A DNA stretch of 64,000 bases, taken from assembly GCA_021775255.1 (NCBI GenBank), contig JAJFIA010000003.1, positions 124,001 to 188,000 on the forward strand, given 5' to 3'. Below the pieces are notes generated by a model. That model searched no databases. It was not told the DNA's origin and worked only from the letters and a program-made list of their open reading frames with translations. The stretch is from Roseovarius sp. GTDB lineage: Bacteria > Pseudomonadota > Alphaproteobacteria > Rhodobacterales > Rhodobacteraceae. Each line of letters starts with the position of its first letter. The first letter of the stretch is position 1. This document shows positions 1 through 6,859 of this stretch, piece by piece. The translations under genes and the position numbers were made by a program.

Positions 1-2
1 AT

Positions 3-41
3 CACGCGCTGGAATGGCCCGAGGGGAAAATATTAAGGTAA
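3..41 (+). CDS. possible C-terminal tail of an upstream gene (cut by window start)
   Basis: An open frame enters from the left edge and ends at a TAA, giving the tail HALEWPEGKILR. Its composition looks protein-like, and nothing else explains these bases, but twelve codons are too few to identify a family or to be sure it is coding. Confidence 0.22.
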   Translation, partial: HALEWPEGKILR

Positions 42-143
42 TTTCGGGCTGGTACGGGGCCGGGCTTTTTGCGTAAGATCAAAGACGCAGGTCCGGGCAG
101 GCTCCACAGTCAGGTCATACCCGCGCTGACAGGAGTTGGTAAC

Positions 144-470
144 ATGCTTGATATCTCAACCTATAAGATCGCCCAGATTGTCCTGATGTCGCGCGAGCTT
201 GACCGCGCCGAGGGCGAGCTGCGCGCCTTTATCGACCGGCTGAGCGAGGATGAGCAGGTCAGCCTTGTGGCGGTGATGTGGATCGGCCGTGACAGCTTTG
301 CCGCCGATGAGCTTGAAGAGGCGCTGGCAACCGCGCGTGAAGAGGCAACAACCCCCACGGCGGATTACCTGCTGGGCACGCCGCATTTGTCGGATCACCT
401 TGAGAACGGGCTGGAAGCGCTGGGCCTTTCGGCGGCGGACGATGAGGATGATCTGGTGCGCGGCGGATGA
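144..470 (+). CDS. DUF3775 family protein
   Basis: A 108-residue cytoplasmic protein beginning MLDISTYKIAQIV, with the acidic helical pattern of the DUF3775 family: a central segment (VMWIGRD) followed by a tail that ends in a run of acidic residues. The family is short and uncharacterised, and I can offer no function. The start at 144 is preferred over the longer frame from 69 because AGGAG lies at 131-135, at good spacing, and the extra N-terminal residues have no family character. It is followed directly by a hairpin and T-run shared with the convergent saccharopine gene. Confidence 0.75.
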   Translation: MLDISTYKIAQIVLMSRELDRAEGELRAFIDRLSEDEQVSLVAVMWIGRDSFAADELEEALATAREEATTPTADYLLGTPHLSDHLENGLEALGLSAADDEDDLVRGG

Positions 471-479
471 GGCCATTGT

Positions 480-506
480 AGGGTGGGTAAAACCCACCCT
501 GTTTTT
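480..506. terminator. rho-independent terminator (palindromic repeat type A)
   Basis: The nine-base stem AGGGTGGGT/ACCCACCCT closes a three-base loop and is followed by GTTTTT. It lies between the stop of the DUF3775 gene and the stop of the convergent saccharopine gene, so it can serve both strands. The stem matches the GTAGGGTGGGT repeats near 13.3 kb. Confidence 0.75.
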
Positions 507-508
507 CC

Positions 509-1648
509 CTATAGGTGATCCACCACCTGCATGTGCTGCGCCAGCTTGTCAACCTCGCCCAGAAACCGCGCAACCAGTTTGGGATCATGTGGCGCAGGGG
601 TGACACCGGCGTGGATTTCGCGGTTGAGAACCGCCTCAACGGCCAACGACACGGGGATTGAGACCAGCCGCGCCATCGCGGTGCCGCGCATGTCACCCTG
701 GGCGTCCATGGCATAGGTTTTATGCCAGACGGTCCGGCCTTCTTTCTCGGCTTTCAGGTCCACAAAAAGCACAACCCGGTCGGGCTCATCTTCGCCGTAG
801 GCATTCTCGGCCCAGAACTGATCGGACATCTCTTTCAGCCGCGCCTCGCCGGATGCGCCTTCAAGGGTTTCGATCTCGGCAAACACGTCTTGCCATGCCT
901 CGGCCCAGCCATTGAGCCGCAGGGTGCCGCGCACAAACTCCTTGATCTTCCACGCCGGATCAAACTGGTAATCCTCGATGAACGGCAGGCTGTCACGGTT
1001 GGGGTAGACCTCGAAACTTTCCGGGCTGGGCAGGGGGGCGATATAGCTGCTGATCGCATCCCATGGCCGGGCGACGTTCAGCTCGGAATAATGCCTGATC
1101 GAGCGCGAGGGCGAGCGCAGGGCCTTGAGTACCCCCAAAGGTGACCAACTGAATTTATAGCGGAATGCGTTGGATATGGCCGGGATGCCGCCGCAATAGG
1201 AGGTGAAGGAGATGTCATTTTGTGCGCTGTAAGCTTTTGAGGCGCGGTACTCGGCAACCAGATGATGCGCCATCAGATGATCAATCCCCGGATCAAGCCC
1301 CACCTCATTCACCAGCGCCACGCCGCGCTCCAGTGCCTGCTCATTCAGGGCGCGCATTTCCGGCGAAATATAGGAAGAACTGACAAAATTGGCCCCCTTG
1401 TCGATGCACATCTCAGCCAGGGGCACATGCCAGTCGCCGGGCAGCATCGAGACCACGACATCATGGGGCTCAACCGCCTCGGCCAGCGCCTTGGCATCAA
1501 ACGCCTGAATATTTTTGGTCAGGTCGCCCACGGCATTGCGGGCCTTGTCAACACTGCGGTTCCACACCGCTACATCATGGCCCGCCTCGATCAGGCGGCG
1601 CAGGCCGGGGATGGCCGAAAGGCCGGTGCCACACCAATGGATTGTCAT
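509..1648 (-). CDS. saccharopine dehydrogenase, Lys9-like (L-glutamate forming type)
   Basis: A 379-residue NAD(P)-dependent oxidoreductase of the saccharopine dehydrogenase family. The N-terminus has a Rossmann turn (CGTGLSAIPGLRRL), and the segments SSSYISPEMRALNE and NEVGLDPGIDHLMAHH correspond to the conserved SSYISP and EIGLDPGIDHL motifs of yeast Lys9. Enzymes of this type oxidise saccharopine to glutamate and aminoadipate semialdehyde. Its start codon overlaps the stop of the Lys1-like gene (ATGA at 1648-1645), so the two are translationally coupled and probably act in sequence in lysine degradation. It is shorter than yeast Lys9 (about 446 residues). No aminoadipate-semialdehyde dehydrogenase is visible nearby. 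A carboxyspermidine-type substrate is a less likely alternative. Confidence 0.82.
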   Translation of the reverse strand: MTIHWCGTGLSAIPGLRRLIEAGHDVAVWNRSVDKARNAVGDLTKNIQAFDAKALAEAVEPHDVVVSMLPGDWHVPLAEMCIDKGANFVSSSYISPEMRALNEQALERGVALVNEVGLDPGIDHLMAHHLVAEYRASKAYSAQNDISFTSYCGGIPAISNAFRYKFSWSPLGVLKALRSPSRSIRHYSELNVARPWDAISSYIAPLPSPESFEVYPNRDSLPFIEDYQFDPAWKIKEFVRGTLRLNGWAEAWQDVFAEIETLEGASGEARLKEMSDQFWAENAYGEDEPDRVVLFVDLKAEKEGRTVWHKTYAMDAQGDMRGTAMARLVSIPVSLAVEAVLNREIHAGVTPAPHDPKLVARFLGEVDKLAQHMQVVDHL

Positions 1649-2706
1649 GTCTCTAACCCTTTCATGTTGTCGTCAAACGTAGCTTTTGCCCGGCCCCAGA
1701 CGCCTGCGCCCAGAGTGCCGAGACTTGCCAGCGAGGGCAAGAGCTGAGCCGCGAAATCCTGCGAGGCCTCAACCGGCAAAAGTGAAGGCAGATTATCAAT
1801 CGCCATCACATCAAGCGGCGGGGTCTCATGCACCCGGATAGCGGGCGCGGCCCAATCGGTGGCGGCCTCATAGACCGGCACCGGGTTGTAATCGCTGTCC
1901 GGATCACAGGCAACATCGCCAATCACTGTGAGTTTGCGCGCGGCTGTCAGCGCCGATTTGGGCACGAATACCGGCGTGCCGGGACGGGCGAGGATACAGT
2001 TGATGAATATGTCATGGTTCAGGATTTCAGGGAACGGCCCGCCGCTTGCGGTCTCGGCCATGTCCCATTTGGTGGGGGTTACCCCAAGTGCTTCACACAG
2101 ATCCGATGCCCCGCTGCCAACCCGGCCCAATGCGCCGATAACAATCGCTCCGGGGCGGGGTTTTCCGGTGGCGTCAAGATCACCTTCCAGATCATGCAAC
2201 AGGGCCTCTTTGCCTTTATAGGTCGAGACGCTGCCACAAATGCCCCCCTGTTGCTGTGCTGCCCAGCATTTCAATGCCACGGCCGCCCCGGCATAGCCCG
2301 CCCAATAGCCAAAGGCGGCCACACGTCGGGCATTTTCATCCACCAGATATTCCAGATCATAAAGCGTGCCGCCGCCCACCCTGAAGCGCTCAAGCAGGGC
2401 GCGGCCGGAATGCTGGCCTTTGAAGGCATGGCCAAACATGATGTGGCGATGCGGCAGGGGCGTGCCATCCTCGGGCAATTCCTTGAGGCCAAAGATGATC
2501 GCCTCGCGCGGCGCTTGCGCCCAGCTATATTCCGGCGCAATGGCACAGCCTGCCGCGCGGTAGCCCTCAATGGGAATGGCCCGCGCATGGCTTTGCTCAA
2601 CCGTGACGCTGAATCCCGCCTTGATCAATGCGGCGGCCCCTTCAGGGGTGAGGCCCACCCGTTCTTCATTGGGGCGCTGCTCGGCCCGCACCCATAGATG
2701 TGTCAT
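1645..2706 (-). CDS. saccharopine dehydrogenase, Lys1-like (NAD+, L-lysine forming type)
   Basis: A 353-residue enzyme with an alanine dehydrogenase/transhydrogenase-type N-terminal domain (WVRAEQRPNEERVGLTPEGA) followed by a nucleotide-binding domain. Stretches such as IIFGLKELPED, GTLYDLEYL and RRVAAFGYWAGYAGAA follow fungal Lys1 closely. The reaction interconverts lysine plus 2-oxoglutarate and saccharopine. In a bacterium with the DAP route (dapB is at 37 kb) it more plausibly runs in the degradative direction, which is inference. The start at 2706 has AGGA upstream and removes 13 residues that run back towards the GST gene, whose stop is 10 bp away. It is the middle gene of a GST / Lys1 / Lys9 operon. 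Confidence 0.85.
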   Translation of the reverse strand: MTHLWVRAEQRPNEERVGLTPEGAAALIKAGFSVTVEQSHARAIPIEGYRAAGCAIAPEYSWAQAPREAIIFGLKELPEDGTPLPHRHIMFGHAFKGQHSGRALLERFRVGGGTLYDLEYLVDENARRVAAFGYWAGYAGAAVALKCWAAQQQGGICGSVSTYKGKEALLHDLEGDLDATGKPRPGAIVIGALGRVGSGASDLCEALGVTPTKWDMAETASGGPFPEILNHDIFINCILARPGTPVFVPKSALTAARKLTVIGDVACDPDSDYNPVPVYEAATDWAAPAIRVHETPPLDVMAIDNLPSLLPVEASQDFAAQLLPSLASLGTLGAGVWGRAKATFDDNMKGLET

Positions 2707-2716
2707 GTTGTTAATC

Positions 2717-3331
2717 CTAAAGCATGCCCAGATCGCGGGCGGCAATCACTGAAGGGCGGGTATTCATCAGATCGCGAAAGGCGGTGATACCGGGGAAAGC
2801 GCTGACATTCACACCGTCGCCCTCAAGCCATGTACTGACGATATAGAGATAGCAATCGGCCAAAGAGATATGCGCGCCCATCACAAAGGGCCCCTGCAAG
2901 GCGTGATCTTCGATAAACTGGCAGCTTTCAGTCATGGTTTGCGGGGTTTTCTGCGCCATGTCGTCAAGCGAGCTTTGCTGATCCGCCCAGCGGTGACCGC
3001 GCCGCTTATGGGCGTGGTTCACATGCATGGTACTGGCGAGATAATACATCACGCTGCGCATCTGCGCGGCTTTGACCGGGTCTGAAGGAAGCAGCCCGGC
3101 CCGAGGCGCGATGGCCGCTATATAATCCAGTATCGCGCCGGTTTCCGTGAGAATCCCCTTGTCAGTGACAAGCGCGGGCACCCGGCCTTTGGGGTTGATC
3201 GCAAGATAGGGCGGCTTGGCCTGCGCGCCAGTGGGGAAATCAAGCCTGACGGGGGTGTAGTTGACCCCGGCCTCATGCAGCGCGATGGCCACGGCAATCG
3301 AGATGGTTTGCGGGGCGTAGTAAAGCTTCAT
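2717..3331 (-). CDS. glutathione S-transferase family protein
   Basis: A 204-residue cytosolic-type GST. The N-terminal thioredoxin-like domain shows NPKGRVPAL (about residues 46-54), with the cis-proline that binds the glutathione backbone, and ETGAILDYI (about 63-71), where the usual ES pair is ET. The C-terminal half is the all-helical domain. Such proteins conjugate or reduce electrophiles with glutathione; the substrate cannot be predicted. Only 10 bp separate its stop from the Lys1-like start, so it probably leads that operon, perhaps handling a reactive intermediate such as the semialdehyde (inference). Confidence 0.88.
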   Translation of the reverse strand: MKLYYAPQTISIAVAIALHEAGVNYTPVRLDFPTGAQAKPPYLAINPKGRVPALVTDKGILTETGAILDYIAAIAPRAGLLPSDPVKAAQMRSVMYYLASTMHVNHAHKRRGHRWADQQSSLDDMAQKTPQTMTESCQFIEDHALQGPFVMGAHISLADCYLYIVSTWLEGDGVNVSAFPGITAFRDLMNTRPSVIAARDLGML

Positions 3332-3352
3332 CGGGATTGTCCTTCAATAGGG

Positions 3353-4003
3353 TCAGACATGGGTTCGGGCATGGGCACGATCGGGGCTGTCAAGATGCGG
3401 CGTGGCGTTGAAGCTGCCAACCATCAACTGATCATGCACATATTCCAGCCGGTGCAAAGAACTGTTCATAATCTGCAGCATCATCTTCGAGGTGGCCCCG
3501 TTATGCAGGCCCAAAGCGTGGCGCATCACCATGCCGATAACCCCGCCCGAGGTGATCAGCAGAATTCGGCCGGAATGGGCGCAAAGCTGATCAATCAGGA
3601 ATGTGACACGGGCCGTAAATGCCTCAAATGTTTCCGGCACATCGGTTAGTTTTTCCTGTGCCCAGTGATCCATGACCGCTGGCAGATGGCTGGCAAAATC
3701 CCTGGCATCTTTCGGCGCGGGTATGTTGAATTGTGCTTCAAGCGCCTGGGCGAGGGCGAAATATGGCAATTCATTCAGGGCTGTATCCTGCTCGGCCCTG
3801 TCATAGCCCATGGCGCGGGCGGTATTGATCTGACGGTTTAACGTGCCGGTGATCACCCGGTCAAAATGCGGATTGGTGTTGGTGAGATGTGCCCCCAGCC
3901 ACCGGGCCTGTTGCTGGCCCAGATCTGTAAGCCTGTCATAGTCGGCCTCGGAATTGGCGGTGTAGTTCGCCTGTCCGTGCCGCACGAGGAATATCTCTGC
4001 CAA
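3353..4003 (-). CDS. histidine phosphatase (phosphoglycerate mutase-like) family protein
   Basis: A 216-residue member of the RHG phosphatase fold. The motif FLVRHGQANY with the phospho-accepting histidine is at residues 5-14. The second conserved region reads LLITSGGVIG, so the second catalytic histidine (normally in a HGG context) is replaced by serine, a change also known in related alphaproteobacterial members. Activity therefore cannot be assumed. The substrate is unknown. It lies 21 bp upstream of the GST gene on the same strand and may be cotranscribed with it. Confidence 0.82.
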   Translation of the reverse strand: MAEIFLVRHGQANYTANSEADYDRLTDLGQQQARWLGAHLTNTNPHFDRVITGTLNRQINTARAMGYDRAEQDTALNELPYFALAQALEAQFNIPAPKDARDFASHLPAVMDHWAQEKLTDVPETFEAFTARVTFLIDQLCAHSGRILLITSGGVIGMVMRHALGLHNGATSKMMLQIMNSSLHRLEYVHDQLMVGSFNATPHLDSPDRAHARTHV

Positions 4004-4084
4004 TGTTCGCGCCCTTTACTGCCGCAGGTTTGCGGGCAGAGTAACGCCAGGGCGGGGCAGGGGGAAGATGGTTGGGAAAATATT

Positions 4085-4130
4085 CCCGCACCCCCTTGGC
4101 GGAACGGACGTTCTGCCAAGGGGGTGCGGG
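4085..4130 (-). terminator. long hairpin terminator behind the DUF1330 gene
   Basis: A perfect 16-bp stem (4085-4100 with 4115-4130, arms CCCGCACCCCCTTGGC and its complement) continues through a G-T pair into an inner GAACG/CGTTC stem. On the minus strand it is followed by AATATTTT. It lies between the DUF1330 stop and the phosphatase start, so it fits a terminator for DUF1330, although it is much longer than usual. Confidence 0.6.
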
Positions 4131-4152
4131 GCGGGTCATAAGCGCTCAGACC

Positions 4153-4434
4153 CTAACCCAACAGGTATATATCCGAGCCCCCGGCACCGCGCCGCAAGGC
4201 GTGAATATCCTTGAGATCAGGATCATTGATCCAGGCCTGTGCCGCCGCACGATCAGGGAAGGTCAGAATGGCTGTGATATCCGGCAGATCAGGCTTGCCT
4301 TCCAGTATTTCCATATCTTTGCTGGCTGCCGCAACAGCCCCGCCATGGCGTGCCAATGCGGCCCCGGCTTTATCGCGATACGCGGCGAGAGAATCAGGGT
4401 TGGTAACGGTCAGTCTTGCGATTGCGTAGATCAT
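4153..4434 (-). CDS. DUF1330 family protein
   Basis: A 93-residue protein of the DUF1330 family, which has a dimeric alpha/beta (ferredoxin-like) barrel fold. Visible features are the opening MIYAIARLTVTNPDSLAAY, a central GGAVAAA, and the segment ILTFPDRAAAQAWINDPDL, which matches the family's typical F-P-S/D--A---W pattern. The function is unknown. The start has AAGGAG just upstream. It is transcribed divergently from the LysR-type regulator, so it is the likely target of that regulator. It is bounded downstream by a strong hairpin, so it is probably monocistronic. Confidence 0.85.
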   Translation of the reverse strand: MIYAIARLTVTNPDSLAAYRDKAGAALARHGGAVAAASKDMEILEGKPDLPDITAILTFPDRAAAQAWINDPDLKDIHALRRGAGGSDIYLLG

Positions 4435-4472
4435 TGCAGGTCTCCTTGGGTTTAAATCTCAGCCGATGCAGT

Positions 4473-4510
4473 TAGATGGCATTAGTCCGTGTAGATGGCA
4501 TTAACCCGTG
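4473..4510. promoter_or_regulatory. tandem 19-bp repeat in the DUF1330/LysR divergent promoter
   Basis: Two head-to-tail copies (TAGATGGCATTAGTCCGTG, then the same sequence with two changes) occupy the gap between the divergent genes. They are followed at 4516-4553 by TGCG..TGCA and TGCA..CGCA dyads. The position is right for a LysR operator region; which part binds is not shown by the sequence. Confidence 0.5.
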
Positions 4511-4555
4511 CGAAAATGCGTGTTTTTGCATTTAGCGTGTGCAATAACGCATATC

Positions 4556-5428
4556 ATGAGCGTTGACTGGGAAGATTTGAAAACCATCCTCTATGTGGTG
4601 CGTGAGGGCAGGCTGACGCGGGCAGCGGCGGCACTTGGGATCAACTACACCACTGTTGCCCGGCGGATTGCCCGGGCGGAGGCACGTTTGAATATGCGCC
4701 TGTTTGAGCGGCTGAAAGACGGCTATCACCCGACCGCAATAGCAAAGCTGGTGGCCGAGCATGTCAGCCGGATGGAGATGGAAGAGCACGGGCTTATGCG
4801 GGCGCTGAGCCGCAAGGATGACACCCTGAGCGGGCCGCTTGTGATCACCGCGCCGCAATTATTGATCCAGACCCATATCGTGCATGTCATAGATGTGTTT
4901 TGCACCGCCTACCCGGAGGTGGAGCTTGAGGTGAACGCCGCCAATGATCTGCTTGACCTGACGCGCAGGCAGGCTGATCTGGCCATCAGGATCAGCAATA
5001 ATCCCGGCGATGACCTGAAAGGATTGCGCCTGACCACGCAACATACGGCCAGTTTTGCCAGCCCCGCTTTGGCCCGGCAGATCAATGATACGCCCGGAGA
5101 TCCGATTGACTGGATCATTTACACCAATGCCGCAGGTCTGCCGCGCAAAATTGACAAACGCTACCCGCGGTCAAGGATAAAGGCGCGGTTTGATGATATG
5201 GTTTCCATGATTGGTGCAGCGCAGGCGGGGCTTGGCGTGGTGCGCATGCCGGTATTTCTGGGCCGTGCCACGGCGGGGCTGGAACAGGTGCCGCTGCTGC
5301 CGCCGCAGCCCTATGCGGATATCTGGGTTGTGGCGCACCGCGATGTGTGGCCCTCGGCACGGGTGCGGGCTTTTCGCGACTGTCTGGTATCGTATTTCAG
5401 GCAACACCGGGCGTGTTTTACCGCGTAA
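4556..5428 (+). CDS. LysR-family transcriptional regulator
   Basis: A 290-residue LysR-type regulator. The N-terminal winged helix-turn-helix is clear (EDLKTILYVVREGRLTRAAAALGINYTTVARRIARAEARL), followed by a linker helix and a periplasmic-binding-like effector domain from about residue 85 (LVITAPQLLIQTHIV). The start at 4556 gives MSVDWEDLKT, the normal family N-terminus; the 16 residues upstream of it are unlikely to be coding. Its divergent position suggests autoregulation and control of the DUF1330 gene. The effector is not predictable. Confidence 0.9.
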   Translation: MSVDWEDLKTILYVVREGRLTRAAAALGINYTTVARRIARAEARLNMRLFERLKDGYHPTAIAKLVAEHVSRMEMEEHGLMRALSRKDDTLSGPLVITAPQLLIQTHIVHVIDVFCTAYPEVELEVNAANDLLDLTRRQADLAIRISNNPGDDLKGLRLTTQHTASFASPALARQINDTPGDPIDWIIYTNAAGLPRKIDKRYPRSRIKARFDDMVSMIGAAQAGLGVVRMPVFLGRATAGLEQVPLLPPQPYADIWVVAHRDVWPSARVRAFRDCLVSYFRQHRACFTA

Positions 5429-5434
5429 CAGGGC

Positions 5435-6058
5435 CTAACCATCTGACCCTTGCGCCATGAGGGCAAAGAATTCTTCGCGTGAATTTGAGCGCGGGTAAGG
5501 CGCATCCGGGATGGGCAGCCCGAGAAACGCGCATAATGGCCCCCAGCCATCCTTGGCCTGAAATACCAGCAGGTTATCGGCAGGCACCGCGGCTTTCACG
5601 GCCTCTTCCTGCGCCTTGAAGGCGGTGATTGCGCTGTTTTTATCGGTTTTGCCACCTAAGGACTTGTCGATCACCACATGGCAGACCATCTCAAGCCATT
5701 CGCGCTGTGCTTCGGGCCATTTGTCGGGGCTGAGCAAAACCGCAAGAATGGTTTCAGAGATGCTTTTGTACCAGCTTTCGGCATCGCGGGTGGAATGGAT
5801 GATCCGGGCCTTGGGATATTCGGCGATCAGATCAGGCCAGAAGGCGGCGGTGGGCCAGTCGACGGCGGATTGAAAGCCGTCAAATGTCTTTTGCCAATCG
5901 GCGGCCCCGGCCAAAGCGGCATTCCAGTGGGGCACTTTGGTGCTCATGTCGTCCAGAACGGATTCCATGTGATAACAGGGGCCAAGGCCCAGTTGCTCCA
6001 ACGCCATGCGCAAGGACATGGTTGCGGTGCGGCCAAAGCCTGATGAGATAACCTGCAT
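5435..6058 (-). CDS. sulfotransferase family protein (P-loop)
   Basis: A 207-residue protein of the bacterial/animal Sulfotransfer_4-like group. The N-terminus MQVISSGFGRTATMSL holds the PAPS-binding loop (GFGRTATMSL, residues 7-16). A later IIHSTRDAESWYKS segment matches the 3'-phosphate-binding R-D-x-x-S-W-x-x-S pattern. It would transfer sulfate from PAPS to an unknown acceptor. The start at 6058 is chosen for its upstream AGGAG. It is a single gene converging on the LysR gene (6 bp between stops), and nothing nearby points to an acceptor. Confidence 0.82.
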   Translation of the reverse strand: MQVISSGFGRTATMSLRMALEQLGLGPCYHMESVLDDMSTKVPHWNAALAGAADWQKTFDGFQSAVDWPTAAFWPDLIAEYPKARIIHSTRDAESWYKSISETILAVLLSPDKWPEAQREWLEMVCHVVIDKSLGGKTDKNSAITAFKAQEEAVKAAVPADNLLVFQAKDGWGPLCAFLGLPIPDAPYPRSNSREEFFALMAQGSDG

Positions 6059-6157
6059 AGTCGTCAATCTCCTGTTCACTATTTGGGTAATGCTCAGGTT
6101 AACCGGATAATCCGGCATCTCAAAACAAATTCCATGACCGGGGCATGGCTGTATCCT

Positions 6158-6859
6158 TCAACTCCAGTTGACATCCCCCAAAAAGATATAGCCCGCGCCG
6201 TAGATGGTTTTGATCAGGCGGGGGTTTTTCGGATCTTCGCGCAGTTTGGTGCGCAGCCGCGAGATGCGCACATCCATGGCGCGGTCAAAGCTTTCGCTGG
6301 CGGCCCCGCCAAGCGCTTCTTGCATGGCTTCGCGTGAGATCAGCCGTTTGGGGCGCTCCAGAAACAGCCGCAGAACCTCGCCTTCGGCATGGGAAAAAGG
6401 GGTTTGCGTGCCGGTTTCATCCTCCAGCATATAGCTGTCAAAATGCGCGGCCCAGCCGTTGAATCGGGCCCTGTCATGGGCGATTGCATCTGGCGCATTA
6501 CTGCGCAGGCGGGCACGCACGCGGGCGACCACTTCGGAAGGGTCAAACGGTTTGATGATGTAATCATCGGCCCCCAGTTCAAGCCCGGTAATCCGGTCCT
6601 GCACCTGCGCCCGGCCCGAGATGATGATCACTATGGCACCTTGCTCTAGCGCCAGACGGTGCACCAGCGTCAGCCCGTCGCGATCCGGCAAAGACAGATC
6701 CACCAGGCAGACATCAGGCGTGATGGATCTTAAGGATGCTTCAAATTCAGTGGCGCGGGCGAAGGTGAGCGTACGAAATCCGGCCTCATCCAGCGCCTCG
6801 GCCAGCATCGTGCGGATGGCGGGCTCATCATCGAGAATGGTCACTAAAGGCGCGGTCAT
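6158..6859 (-). CDS. OmpR/PhoB-family response regulator
   Basis: A 233-residue two-domain regulator. The receiver domain (1-120) has the acidic pair DD (10-11), the phospho-acceptor D54 (CLVDLSLPDRDG) and the conserved lysine in DDYIIKPF. The C-terminal winged helix carries LISREAMQEAL and the recognition-helix segment DVRISRLRTKLREDP, with GAGYIF at the end. It overlaps the kinase gene by 4 bp (ATGA), so the pair is translationally coupled. Because the kinase is divergent from the acyl-CoA ligase/Liv operon, control of that operon is the natural inference. Confidence 0.92.
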   Translation of the reverse strand: MTAPLVTILDDEPAIRTMLAEALDEAGFRTLTFARATEFEASLRSITPDVCLVDLSLPDRDGLTLVHRLALEQGAIVIIISGRAQVQDRITGLELGADDYIIKPFDPSEVVARVRARLRSNAPDAIAHDRARFNGWAAHFDSYMLEDETGTQTPFSHAEGEVLRLFLERPKRLISREAMQEALGGAASESFDRAMDVRISRLRTKLREDPKNPRLIKTIYGAGYIFLGDVNWS

